This document shows, one piece after another, positions 41,145-49,311 of a stretch of DNA of 64,000 nucleotides. Origin of the DNA: Nitrogeniibacter aestuarii (GTDB taxonomy: Bacteria; Pseudomonadota; Gammaproteobacteria; Burkholderiales; Rhodocyclaceae); the NCBI RefSeq assembly GCF_017309585.1, contig NZ_CP071321.1, positions 3,988,001 to 4,052,000 of the forward strand, given 5' to 3'. The position numbers were made by a program, and so were the translations under genes. The notes beneath the pieces were generated by a model. That model worked only from the letters and a program-made list of their open reading frames with translations. It had not been told where the DNA came from and did no database searches. How positions within the stretch are numbered: position 1 is the first letter of the stretch; the number at the start of each line of letters is the position of its first letter.

Positions 41145-44100
41145 TTCGTCACCTGATTCTTTTCACCGAACATCGCTTCGAAATTCTCGTTTATGTAGTC
41201 CCAGAATTCCTGGCTACGTTGGCCGAATTTGTTGATCCCATCGCGTACTTCCTGTTCATGCGCCTTTCGTAGGGCCTCCCACTCGGTGGAAGACTCACCA
41301 CGTTTGATCTGCTCAGGGTGGCTTTGGCCCCACGCCGTCACCGTCTGATCCTGCCAATTGGTATCGAAAGGGTGAACTAGGAACGCAGCCGCAACGGCGG
41401 CGGGATCCACGCTGACATCACCCCGCCAGCGGGCAGCCATGGCGGCGCCAACGGTCTTTACGGCCGATTGAGCAAGCTTGGCCGCCAAGGTGTGGAACGG
41501 ATGGTTGTCATGGTCCTTCGCGAGCTGCGAATGTGTGGGGTCGGTGGACCCGTTGGTATTTGGGTCACCGGCACGATAGACCTGTTCGTCGCTCACACTG
41601 TTGGCGATCAGATGCAACAAGCTGTTGTAAACAAAACTGTAGAGGTTGCCAACCATGCCAAAAGTGTAATGCATCAGCGCTTCCGGGACTTGATGCCCTG
41701 GCACGCTCGCCCACTTGTCTCGCAGCCAAAGATATTGCTTGAATCGCTTCAAGTACGCCGGGTCGCTATGTTCTTCAAGGAGGATGAGCATCGCCCGATC
41801 GCTCGGCGTGCGCTCCCCGGGTTTGTTGGCCTGGAATTCCCACTGAACCTTGAACAGCATGTCGGCAATCATGCCGAAGGTGCTGGCAATCACGTCTTCG
41901 GAATCAAACATGCCGGTCACGACCGGGTAGGGGTGCTTGCCCGCCGCCTTGGACGTCCATGGCAGCACATTGGTGTAGCCCACCTTACGCAGGCTCAGTT
42001 CGACAAAGTTACTGTGCGCAAAATAGTCTTCCAGCACGTGCAGGCCGGCACCAAAATGGCGGTATCCCTCGGGCGTCCTTCCGGCCATGGCAGCCGTGTC
42101 CATCTGCGAGCGCATGTACTCGCGTGAGGCCGCGATGTAGCGCTTCATCGAGGTGACCGGATCCACGCCCAGCGATTCACGCGTAGGGAGCGGCTGGAAG
42201 TCCGGGTCGATGCTTCGGGGATCTTTGGCGGCCGGATCGTTGTTGGTGGGGTTGTCGATGTGCTCGACCGGACGGTAGACGCCGAGTATTTTCGGCGTCA
42301 CGGCATAGAGTTTCCGCTCTTCGCGTTTATCGCCGAACTCGATTTCCGCCTTAAGGGCGACCAACTTGGTCAGGGTTTCGCGTGAAAGATAACGCCCAAT
42401 ATCCTTGGGCAGGTTGGGCGGACGGACGATTTTCGGATCAAGGACTTGAGAATAGTCTCGCAGCCAGTTACCAAAGTAGATCTGTTTACGAATTTCGGGT
42501 CTTGCATACTCCTCACGGTCGCTATCTAACAGCGCATCTTCAATCGATTGGTGCCCAAACGAGCTCTCCGGCCGTTCCTCGGCATGCTCACCCCGGCCTG
42601 CGCCAAAGTACTCCAACGTGCCGCTCTTGCCTTCATTGCGCTGAGCCTCCTCCCCTTGGGCCAGCTGGATGGCTTTTCGGGCCGCGTTGTAGTTGACGCT
42701 CAGTGGCCCGGTGTAGTCGGGCGAGGCGTAGTGCGCGAATTCGGTCTTGGATGTGTTTTCCAGGTCGTACTGTGCAATTTCATAGGCAAACTTGGCACCC
42801 TCATCTCCGGAGGCATCGGGCTCAACACGTGGACTGCCATCCGCGTTTTTGTCTGCCAGATCCTCGCGCAGCACGGCGTCAATGTAGTGACCGAACTCGT
42901 GAAGTAGCACAGTCAGCAGATGCCACGCCTCAGCGTTGTCTTCGGCGGCGCGATCCGCTGCGACGCGATGAACGCGGATCTCCCGCGTCTCGTTGTCAAA
43001 CGCGGCCGGGTACGGCCCTCCCGACATCAGCACGATCTTTGCATTCGGGATGGAACCGCTTTTCAAGCCCTCCTGCAGTTTGATGTATGTCTTGGCGTCA
43101 ATGTCAAAGCCAAAAATTGGCGCAACCAAAGCGATGAACTCGGCCCTTGTCGACTTTTGAGCGAACTGAGTCAGTTGATCGTAGGCGAAGGTGCTTTCCA
43201 AGCGTCGCTCCGGCTCCGGTGCAATGAAACTCGCGGGCAGCACCGGCAACGCATAGCTTTCACTCGTCGGCCCACTAAAACTCTTCTTGCTCGCATGCAC
43301 CGTGATCGTCCCCGGGCACTGCACGGTGATGCCCCCGTCGATGGTGATGCTGGCCCCGCCACCGACTGACATGACGATCTTCTTCGCCGCCGCAAAGTCG
43401 ATGTTGGCGCTGGCCGAGACGAGTTTGAGGTCTTTCTTGCTCTGGAACTTCATCTCGTCGCTCTGGGCCTGGGCGTCGATGTCGCCCTGGGCGGCAATGA
43501 GCTTGATGCCGGTGTTCTGCTCGCCGGGCTGAATGGCGCCGGCGAGCAGGCCGATGGCCTGGCCGGTGTGGATGCGGGTCTTGCCGGCGATGGCAAAGTT
43601 GGTGTCCTGACCGCTCATGAGGGTGGCGGTCTCGCCCACGGTCCATTGCAGGTGTTGCCCGGCAACCATGGCCAGGCCGGCTTTGGCGGCCTGGACGATG
43701 GCGGCATCGGTGAGGTGCGGGACTTTGCCATCGCCCACGGCGGTGTTCTTGGCGCCCGCGTCGCTGTTCGCGGCGCCGGTGCTGTCTTTGGCGACCATGC
43801 CGCTGGCGACGGTGTGCAGGGCCTTGATGGGGGCGGCGTCGGGGTCGATGGCGCTCTGGTTGGCGGCCTGGGTGCCCAGGGCGCTGGCCAGTTGCACGGT
43901 CTGGTGGGTCTTGGCGGCGCCCGAGAGGGTTTCGCCGAGGGTGGTGGCTTGCTTGAGCAGGGCCATGCCGGCGCTGTTGTCGCCGGCCGGTTCTCGGTCA
44001 CTGCCTTTGGCCCAGGTGCTCATGAGCAGGCCGTTGCCGGCGCGCAGGGCGCCCCAGGCGTCGGTTCTGAGTTCGACGCCGGTGCCACGGAAGGAGCCGC

Positions 44101-46051
44101 GGTAGTTGTCGGCCTGGTGGATGAGGTGGCCGAGGTTGAGTTCGCTGGTCGATTCGGTGCTCTTGAGCTGCACGCGCTGCTGGCTGTCAGTGTCGTCGAA
44201 GACGAGCTGGTTGTAGCCGGCGTAGCTGCCGTTGGCACCAAACTCTTTGGTCTTGAAGCCGGTCAGGGCAGCGGCGTGGCCGTGGCCGGTGGAGGCGCCG
44301 CCGTGCCAGGCGGGGCTGTTGCCGGCGCTGAGGTTGCCCTGGGCGGAGGGGCTGTGGTCGGTGGCCTGGGTGAAGACGCTGGTGTCCGATGCGCTGCCCG
44401 CCTCGCCGCCCGGGGTCGGCACCACGCCGCCTTCACCCCGGCCGTTGTAGAGCGCGCCGATGACGATGGGGCGGTCGATGTCCTGCCCCAGGAAACCCAC
44501 GAGCACTTCCTGCCCGATACGCGGGAGAAACTGCCAGCCCATGCCTTCGCCGGCCTGGCGGCTGGCCACGCGCAGCCAGCAGCTGCGGTTGTCGTCCGCT
44601 TCGAGGCCTTGCTGCCAGTGGAAGCGCACCTTGATGCGTCCGTATTTGTCGCAGTAGAGCTCGTCGGCGCCGTTGGGGCTGGCTTCGCCCTGCGGGCCGA
44701 CGACGATGGCGGTCATGGGGCCGGGGGCGGTAGGGCGCGGGTTGAGGCGCTCGCCGGTGCCGTCGGCCAGTACGGGGCGCCAGGGCACGCTGAGGCGTTG
44801 GGTGTCGAACTGGTTGCCGTAGCCCCGTTCGCAGGCCAATTCGAGGATGCGATCGGGCAGTTGGGCGGGGGCGTGGGCGATGTCGGCGCGGGGTGTCTCG
44901 GCCTCTTCCCAGGCGCCGGGGTCGGTGTGCAGTGCGCCGGACAGGCGCTTGGCGATGCTGGCCATGGCTTCGCCGGTGAGGTTGTTGATGCCCACATGCA
45001 GCACCGAGCGCAGGCCGAAGCGGGTGGCGTTCTCGTCGGTGGCGTCGTCGGGTGAGTCGACCAGGGCGTCGAGCGTCGATTCGCTCAGGCTGAAGGCCAG
45101 CCCGGGGCGGAAGCTGCGCACGGTGCCGCGGCCGATGAAGGTCTTGAAGCGTGCTTCGCGCGCTTCGAGCATGAGCCCGGCGTAGTGCTCGGCTTCGGCC
45201 CGGTCGGCGTAGGCGTAGAGCCCGGCGTCGTCGAAGTCTTCGAGCACCGGGGCGTTGGGGCCGCCGGGGCGCTGCACGCTGGGCAGGCTGGTGGCGACGA
45301 TCTTCTTGTGCTTGTAGTCGTAGCTGAGCGTGGTGCCCACCGACAGGCCGAGCTTGCGGTGGGCGCCGAGCGCGACGATGGCGTCGCTCTCTTCCTGCGA
45401 GTCGGCGCGGTGAAAGCGGATGCCGCCCGCCTGGGACTGGACGTCTTCGGGGAAGGCGCCGCTGTCGGCGAACAGGCGCATGCGGTGGCCGGCCGGGGCG
45501 CTGTCGTCTTCTTCCATGCACCAGCCGATGCCTTCTTCGGCCAGCAGGCGGGAAATGAAGGCGTAGTCGGTTTCGCCGTATTGCACGCAGTAGCTGCGGG
45601 GGCGCACGCGCTCCAGAAAGCCTGCCACTTCATCGCTCCACTGCCAGGCAGCGAACTGCTGGTGGGTGGCGAATACCTGCTCAACGATCTGGACCACGCT
45701 CTTGTCCTGGAAGACGCGGTTGTTGCGCGTTTGCGTGAGCAGCCAGCTCCAGGACACCACCACCAGCCGGTGGCGGGTGAAGCCGCCGTCGCTGCCCAGT
45801 TTGAAGGCGGCGCGCACGAGACCGCTGCGGGTGCTGGCGCTGCCGTCGGGCAGGGCGCAGCGCAGGCTCACCGCCTTGCCCAGAAAGTCCTTGAGCGCCA
45901 GGTGCGCGTCGGTCGACAGCGCGTCGATGCACAGCTCGAACCCCTGCGACAGGGCCTCATGGCCCCACCAGGCTTCGACCAGCACCGCAGGGCCGCTGTC
46001 GCGCCAGCTCAGATCGTACAGCCGCGTGGCGGTGGAAAACTCGGAAAACAT
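41141..46051 (-). CDS. vgrG: Evolved VgrG with metallopeptidase-like and HET-C-like effector domains
   Basis: The 1636-residue type VI spike protein has the VgrG gp27/gp5-like body at about residues 1-560, including Asp-Lys-Tyr-Gly-Arg-Ile-Lys-Val-Arg-Phe-His-Trp and Pro-Arg-Ile-Gly-Gln-Glu-Val-Leu-Val. A DUF2345-type beta-helix region follows to about 960. A zinc-site motif HEFGH lies at 1051-1055. A HET-C-like region around 1330-1355 has His-Phe-Gly-Ala-Gly-Leu-His-Val-Leu-Glu-Asp-Tyr-Phe-Ala-His-Ser-Asn. Bacterial HET-C proteins adopt a phospholipase C/zinc-nuclease-like fold. The C-terminus is therefore a probable toxin. Start 46051 has no clear ribosome-binding site. No T6SS baseplate or sheath genes are nearby, so it is an orphan cargo island. 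Confidence 0.88.
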   Translation of the reverse strand: MFSEFSTATRLYDLSWRDSGPAVLVEAWWGHEALSQGFELCIDALSTDAHLALKDFLGKAVSLRCALPDGSASTRSGLVRAAFKLGSDGGFTRHRLVVVSWSWLLTQTRNNRVFQDKSVVQIVEQVFATHQQFAAWQWSDEVAGFLERVRPRSYCVQYGETDYAFISRLLAEEGIGWCMEEDDSAPAGHRMRLFADSGAFPEDVQSQAGGIRFHRADSQEESDAIVALGAHRKLGLSVGTTLSYDYKHKKIVATSLPSVQRPGGPNAPVLEDFDDAGLYAYADRAEAEHYAGLMLEAREARFKTFIGRGTVRSFRPGLAFSLSESTLDALVDSPDDATDENATRFGLRSVLHVGINNLTGEAMASIAKRLSGALHTDPGAWEEAETPRADIAHAPAQLPDRILELACERGYGNQFDTQRLSVPWRPVLADGTGERLNPRPTAPGPMTAIVVGPQGEASPNGADELYCDKYGRIKVRFHWQQGLEADDNRSCWLRVASRQAGEGMGWQFLPRIGQEVLVGFLGQDIDRPIVIGALYNGRGEGGVVPTPGGEAGSASDTSVFTQATDHSPSAQGNLSAGNSPAWHGGASTGHGHAAALTGFKTKEFGANGSYAGYNQLVFDDTDSQQRVQLKSTESTSELNLGHLIHQADNYRGSFRGTGVELRTDAWGALRAGNGLLMSTWAKGSDREPAGDNSAGMALLKQATTLGETLSGAAKTHQTVQLASALGTQAANQSAIDPDAAPIKALHTVASGMVAKDSTGAANSDAGAKNTAVGDGKVPHLTDAAIVQAAKAGLAMVAGQHLQWTVGETATLMSGQDTNFAIAGKTRIHTGQAIGLLAGAIQPGEQNTGIKLIAAQGDIDAQAQSDEMKFQSKKDLKLVSASANIDFAAAKKIVMSVGGGASITIDGGITVQCPGTITVHASKKSFSGPTSESYALPVLPASFIAPEPERRLESTFAYDQLTQFAQKSTRAEFIALVAPIFGFDIDAKTYIKLQEGLKSGSIPNAKIVLMSGGPYPAAFDNETREIRVHRVAADRAAEDNAEAWHLLTVLLHEFGHYIDAVLREDLADKNADGSPRVEPDASGDEGAKFAYEIAQYDLENTSKTEFAHYASPDYTGPLSVNYNAARKAIQLAQGEEAQRNEGKSGTLEYFGAGRGEHAEERPESSFGHQSIEDALLDSDREEYARPEIRKQIYFGNWLRDYSQVLDPKIVRPPNLPKDIGRYLSRETLTKLVALKAEIEFGDKREERKLYAVTPKILGVYRPVEHIDNPTNNDPAAKDPRSIDPDFQPLPTRESLGVDPVTSMKRYIAASREYMRSQMDTAAMAGRTPEGYRHFGAGLHVLEDYFAHSNFVELSLRKVGYTNVLPWTSKAAGKHPYPVVTGMFDSEDVIASTFGMIADMLFKVQWEFQANKPGERTPSDRAMLILLEEHSDPAYLKRFKQYLWLRDKWASVPGHQVPEALMHYTFGMVGNLYSFVYNSLLHLIANSVSDEQVYRAGDPNTNGSTDPTHSQLAKDHDNHPFHTLAAKLAQSAVKTVGAAMAARWRGDVSVDPAAVAAAFLVHPFDTNWQDQTVTAWGQSHPEQIKRGESSTEWEALRKAHEQEVRDGINKFGQRSQEFWDYINENFEAMFGEKNQVTK

Positions 46052-46171
46052 GGGCTTGAGGAAATGACAAGAGGGTTGGATTTTCGCAAAACACCATTCG
46101 AATGTCATTTGCAATTTGTCACATGCGGACACAAATCCTCATGCCGCCCTCCACCGTCGCGTCACGGACTT

Positions 46172-46185
46172 TTGGTCGACATCAA
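46172..46185 (+). promoter_or_regulatory. Degenerate FNR/DNR box near norE
   Basis: TTGGT-CGAC-ATCAA matches the FNR consensus except one base. It is only 7 nt before ATG 46193 and would be class II only if translation starts at ATG 46220. Weak evidence. Confidence 0.35.
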
Positions 46186-46192
46186 GGAAAGC

Positions 46193-46816
46193 ATGTGCCG
46201 TCCCGGCCAAGATGCCGTCATGGAAAACGTGCTCCAACCCACCGCCCCCCCCACCCGGCAGGATGCCCCGCCGGGCGATCTGGCGATCTGGTTCTTCATC
46301 CTTGCAGAATTGCTGGCCTTCGCCGTGTTCTTCGCGGCCTATGCGTTTGCGCGGGCGCATGACGTCGCGCTCTTCAACGAAATGCAGCTGCAGGTGGATC
46401 GCAACGCCGGAGCCCTCAACACGGTGTTTCTCATTACCGCCTCCTGGTGCGTGGCACGGGCGGTCAATGCCGTTGAGCAACGTGGCGATTCGGTGCGCGG
46501 CGCGCGCTGGCTGGCCGGCGGCATGGCCTGCGCGAGCGGGTTTCTGGTGGTGAAAATCTTCGAGTACGCCGCCAAGTTCGGCGCCGGCATTTCGCTCTCG
46601 ACCAACACCTTCTGGATGTTCTACCTGTCGCTCACCTTCTTTCACTTCATGCACGTCATCCTCGGCATGGTGATTCTCGCGGTGCTGTGGCATCAGACCC
46701 GGCGCGGCGCCTACGGGCCGGACAACACCAACGGGCTGGTCAGCGGTGCGGCCTACTGGCACATGGTCGATCTGGTGTGGATCGTCCTGTTCCCGCTCGT
46801 TTACGTTATGCGGTGA
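46193..46816 (+). CDS. norE: NorE, cytochrome c oxidase subunit III-like protein
   Basis: The 207-residue membrane protein (198 if ATG 46220 is used) belongs to the heme-copper oxidase subunit III family, with five hydrophobic segments and the Glu in Ile-Leu-Ala-Glu-Leu-Leu-Ala-Phe near residue 36. NorE is an accessory protein of NO reductase that raises activity by an unclear mechanism. AAGGA sits 5 nt before ATG 46193. It is divergent from the vgrG gene and leads norEFQ-D. Confidence 0.85.
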   Translation: MCRPGQDAVMENVLQPTAPPTRQDAPPGDLAIWFFILAELLAFAVFFAAYAFARAHDVALFNEMQLQVDRNAGALNTVFLITASWCVARAVNAVEQRGDSVRGARWLAGGMACASGFLVVKIFEYAAKFGAGISLSTNTFWMFYLSLTFFHFMHVILGMVILAVLWHQTRRGAYGPDNTNGLVSGAAYWHMVDLVWIVLFPLVYVMR

Positions 46817-46821
46817 GCACC

Positions 46822-47085
46822 ATGAAATTCGATCGACTCGACCTCGTCTGGCTTGTCCTGCTCGCCGCCACCGCGGCCACCTGGGTGCTGGGCGAGCGTG
46901 GCGCCAGCGGGCTGGGTGTCATGGCGGCGCTGCTGGCGCTGTCTTTCATCAAGGGCCGCTTGGTCGTGCTCGACTTCATGGCCCTGCGCGGCGTGCGCCT
47001 GATGTGGCGCGCACTGCTCATTGGCTGGCTGGTGCTGGTGGCCAGCCTGATTGCCCTGGCCTACTGGCTGAGCCTGGGCGGATAA
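46822..47085 (+). CDS. norF: NorF-like small membrane protein
   Basis: The 87-residue protein has three hydrophobic segments (about 8-30, 32-50 and 62-84) and the plan of cytochrome oxidase subunit IV/NorF proteins. It starts 5 nt after norE. NorF helps NO reductase function; the mechanism is unknown. ATG 46822 follows a CACC spacer without a strong ribosome-binding site, consistent with coupling to norE. Confidence 0.82.
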   Translation: MKFDRLDLVWLVLLAATAATWVLGERGASGLGVMAALLALSFIKGRLVVLDFMALRGVRLMWRALLIGWLVLVASLIALAYWLSLGG

Positions 47086-47102
47086 CCCAACGGAAAAAGA
47101 CA

Positions 47103-47906
47103 ATGGATACCCGAGTGAACCCCACCACCGAGCCCCCCTTCTATCAGAGCACCGGCAACGAGATCGAACTGTTCGAGCTGGCCTGGAAGAACCGCCTGCC
47201 GCTGATCATCAAGGGCCCCACCGGCGTGGGCAAAACCCGCTTCGTGGCGCACATGGCCGCAAAGCTGGGCCTGCCGCTCTATACCGTGGCCTGCCACGAT
47301 GACCTCACCGCGGCCGATCTGGTCGGTCGTCACCTGATCGGTGACGGCCAGACCGTCTGGTGCGACGGGCCGCTCACCCGGGCGGTGCGAGAGGGCGGCA
47401 TCTGCTATCTGGACGAAGTGGTCGAAGCACGCAAGGACACCACGGTGGTCATCCACCCGCTGGCGGACGACCGGCGCATCCTGCCCATCGACCGCACCGG
47501 AGAGATCCTGCAGGCGCCCGACAACTTCATGCTGGTGATGTCGTACAACCCGGGTTACCAGAACTTCATGAAGGGCCTCAAACCCTCCACCCGCCAGCGC
47601 TTTGTCACCCTGCGTTTCGACTTCCCCACCGCCGAGGCCGAGGAATCCATCCTGCTCGGCGAAACCGGTTGTGAGCCGATGCTGGCCAAACAGCTGGTGT
47701 CCATCGCCCGCTCGTTGCGCGCGCTCAAGGATGTGGATCTGGAAGAAGCCGCCTCCACCCGATTGCTGGTCTACGCCGCCCGCCTCATCGGCGTGGGCAT
47801 GGACCCGGTCGAAGCCTGCCGCGCGGCGCTCATCGAAAGCCTGACGGATGAAGCCGAGGTGGTCGAGGCGCTCATGGAAGTGGTCTCGGCCACCTTCGGG
47901 CGCTGA
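47103..47906 (+). CDS. norQ: NorQ, MoxR-type AAA+ ATPase for NO reductase activation
   Basis: The 267-residue AAA+ protein has Walker A Gly-Pro-Thr-Gly-Val-Gly-Lys-Thr at 38-45, Walker B Ile-Cys-Tyr-Leu-Asp-Glu near 98-103 and a sensor region Met-Val-Met-Ser-Tyr-Asn-Pro-Gly-Tyr-Gln. With NorD it inserts the non-heme iron (FeB) into NorB. Length matches NorQ/CbbQ. It follows norF by 17 nt. Confidence 0.93.
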   Translation: MDTRVNPTTEPPFYQSTGNEIELFELAWKNRLPLIIKGPTGVGKTRFVAHMAAKLGLPLYTVACHDDLTAADLVGRHLIGDGQTVWCDGPLTRAVREGGICYLDEVVEARKDTTVVIHPLADDRRILPIDRTGEILQAPDNFMLVMSYNPGYQNFMKGLKPSTRQRFVTLRFDFPTAEAEESILLGETGCEPMLAKQLVSIARSLRALKDVDLEEAASTRLLVYAARLIGVGMDPVEACRAALIESLTDEAEVVEALMEVVSATFGR

Positions 47907-47918
47907 AGGACCGCGAAC

Positions 47919-48332
47919 ATGACGCCCGACCCGATCCCGCCACAGGAGACCCCGTCTGCCGTGCCCGGTTTCGGTATCGCGGTGGCGGCCGAGGCGCTGT
48001 ATCTGGTCAACCTGATGCTGCTGCCGGGGGTGGCCTTTGCAGCCTTGCTGATGTTGTGGTGGCGCCATCGTAACGGCACCCCGCCGCTGGCCCGCAATCA
48101 TCTGGCGCAGACGATGGCCGGGAGCCTGTGGGGCGGGGCTGCCCTGGTCACGGGCATTGCGACCATCCTGCTCATGGGGGGGTTCGACGCCCCGCATACC
48201 TGGGTGGTGCTGGTGCTCTACTTCACCACCTGCCATTCCACCCTCATCCTCTTCGGCGCGCTGGGCTTCGCCAAGGCCTTGTCGGGCAAGCCCTATGTGT
48301 ATCCGCTCATCGGGCGGCGCCTTGATGATTGA
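47919..48332 (+). CDS. Nor-cluster membrane protein of unknown function
   Basis: The 137-residue protein has three or four membrane segments (about 25-47, 66-88, 93-115 and 117-125) and a hydrophilic N-terminus. A Cys-His pair in Thr-Thr-Cys-His-Ser is the only possible ligand site. No named family is recognised. It lies 12 nt after norQ and its stop is overlapped by the next gene, so it belongs to the nor transcript. Confidence 0.7.
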   Translation: MTPDPIPPQETPSAVPGFGIAVAAEALYLVNLMLLPGVAFAALLMLWWRHRNGTPPLARNHLAQTMAGSLWGGAALVTGIATILLMGGFDAPHTWVVLVLYFTTCHSTLILFGALGFAKALSGKPYVYPLIGRRLDD

Positions 48333-49311
48333 GCACGCTCTCATGCCCAGCCTGTGCGACCGCCCCGCGAGCGATCCCCGCCAACGCCTGCGCCTGATCA
48401 CGCAGGTGGGCTTCTTCGTGCTGTTCGTGATGGCCCCGGTGTTCGACTGGCTGCGCTATGACCTCACCGCGGGTCACGCCTGGTTCCTGGGCATGGAATG
48501 GCACGCCGGGCTGGAAGACTTCTCCGCCGGGCGCGTCAGCGCCGGCGAGGCCGCAGGCAACATCCTGCTGCGCGTGTTTTTGCCCCTTGTCGGCGCGGGG
48601 GCCGTGCTCATCGGGGTGGCGTGGAAATGGGGCCGGCTCTACTGCGGCTGGCTATGCCCGCATTTTTCCGTGGTCGAGACCATCAATCGCGCCATGCGCC
48701 GCGCCACCGGCAAACCCAGTGTGTGGGACAAGCGCGCCCTGCCGCCCTTCGAGCCGGACGGCACGCCCATTCGCATCGACCGCCGCTGGTGGTTGGTGAC
48801 CGTGCCGCTGGCCGTGGGCTTCGCCTTCGTGTGGGCGGTGGTATTGCTCACCTATCTGCTGCCCCCCGTCGAGGTGTATGGCAATCTCATCGCCGGCACG
48901 CCCACGCGCAACCAGTTCATCTTCATCACCGCCGCGACGGTGGTATTGAGTCTGGAGTTTCTCTTCGCGCGCCACCTGTTTTGCCGCTTTGCCTGTGCGG
49001 TGGGGCTGTTCCAGTCCCTGGCCTGGGTGGGCAACCGCCGGGCGATGGTGGTGGGCTTCGAGCGTCAGCGCGCGGGCGACTGCGCCAGTTGCCATTCGGC
49101 CTGCGATCACGTGTGCCCCATGCGACTCAAGCCACGCACGCTCAAGGCGGGCATGTTCACCTGCACCCAATGCGCCCAGTGCGTGTCGGCCTGCGAAACC
49201 ACCCAGCGCGACAACCCGAACGGGCCGCTGCTGCAATGGGTGCGCGGCGCGGCTGCCGAGGCCAACGAGGCGCCCGTCCTGCCGGTGCAGGGCGCGCCCA
49301 GGAGACGGTAA
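48325..49311 (+). CDS. Membrane-bound 4Fe-4S ferredoxin-type protein (NapH/CcoG/NosR-like)
   Basis: The 328-residue protein has about four membrane segments. A cytoplasmic-loop Cys motif Tyr-Cys-Gly-Trp-Leu-Cys-Pro-His, a second Cys-Arg-Phe-Ala-Cys, and a C-terminal ferredoxin region with Cys-x(2)-Cys-x(3)-Cys-x(3)-Cys-Pro and Cys-Thr-Gln-Cys-Ala-Gln-Cys-x(3)-Cys are visible. This is the plan of NapH, NosR C-terminus and CcoG. It probably moves electrons between quinol and periplasm or reduces a metal site. It lies between norQ and norD, so a role in NO reductase assembly or electron supply is likely. ATG 48325 overlaps the preceding stop; 48343 is possible. Confidence 0.82.
   Translation: MIEHALMPSLCDRPASDPRQRLRLITQVGFFVLFVMAPVFDWLRYDLTAGHAWFLGMEWHAGLEDFSAGRVSAGEAAGNILLRVFLPLVGAGAVLIGVAWKWGRLYCGWLCPHFSVVETINRAMRRATGKPSVWDKRALPPFEPDGTPIRIDRRWWLVTVPLAVGFAFVWAVVLLTYLLPPVEVYGNLIAGTPTRNQFIFITAATVVLSLEFLFARHLFCRFACAVGLFQSLAWVGNRRAMVVGFERQRAGDCASCHSACDHVCPMRLKPRTLKAGMFTCTQCAQCVSACETTQRDNPNGPLLQWVRGAAAEANEAPVLPVQGAPRRR

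Noticed and set aside
43568..45055. 495-codon plus-strand frame opposite vgrG
   Set aside because: It mirrors the GC-rich third-codon pattern of the vgrG body on the other strand, is Gly/Val/Ala-only low complexity, and the vgrG reading has clear motifs.
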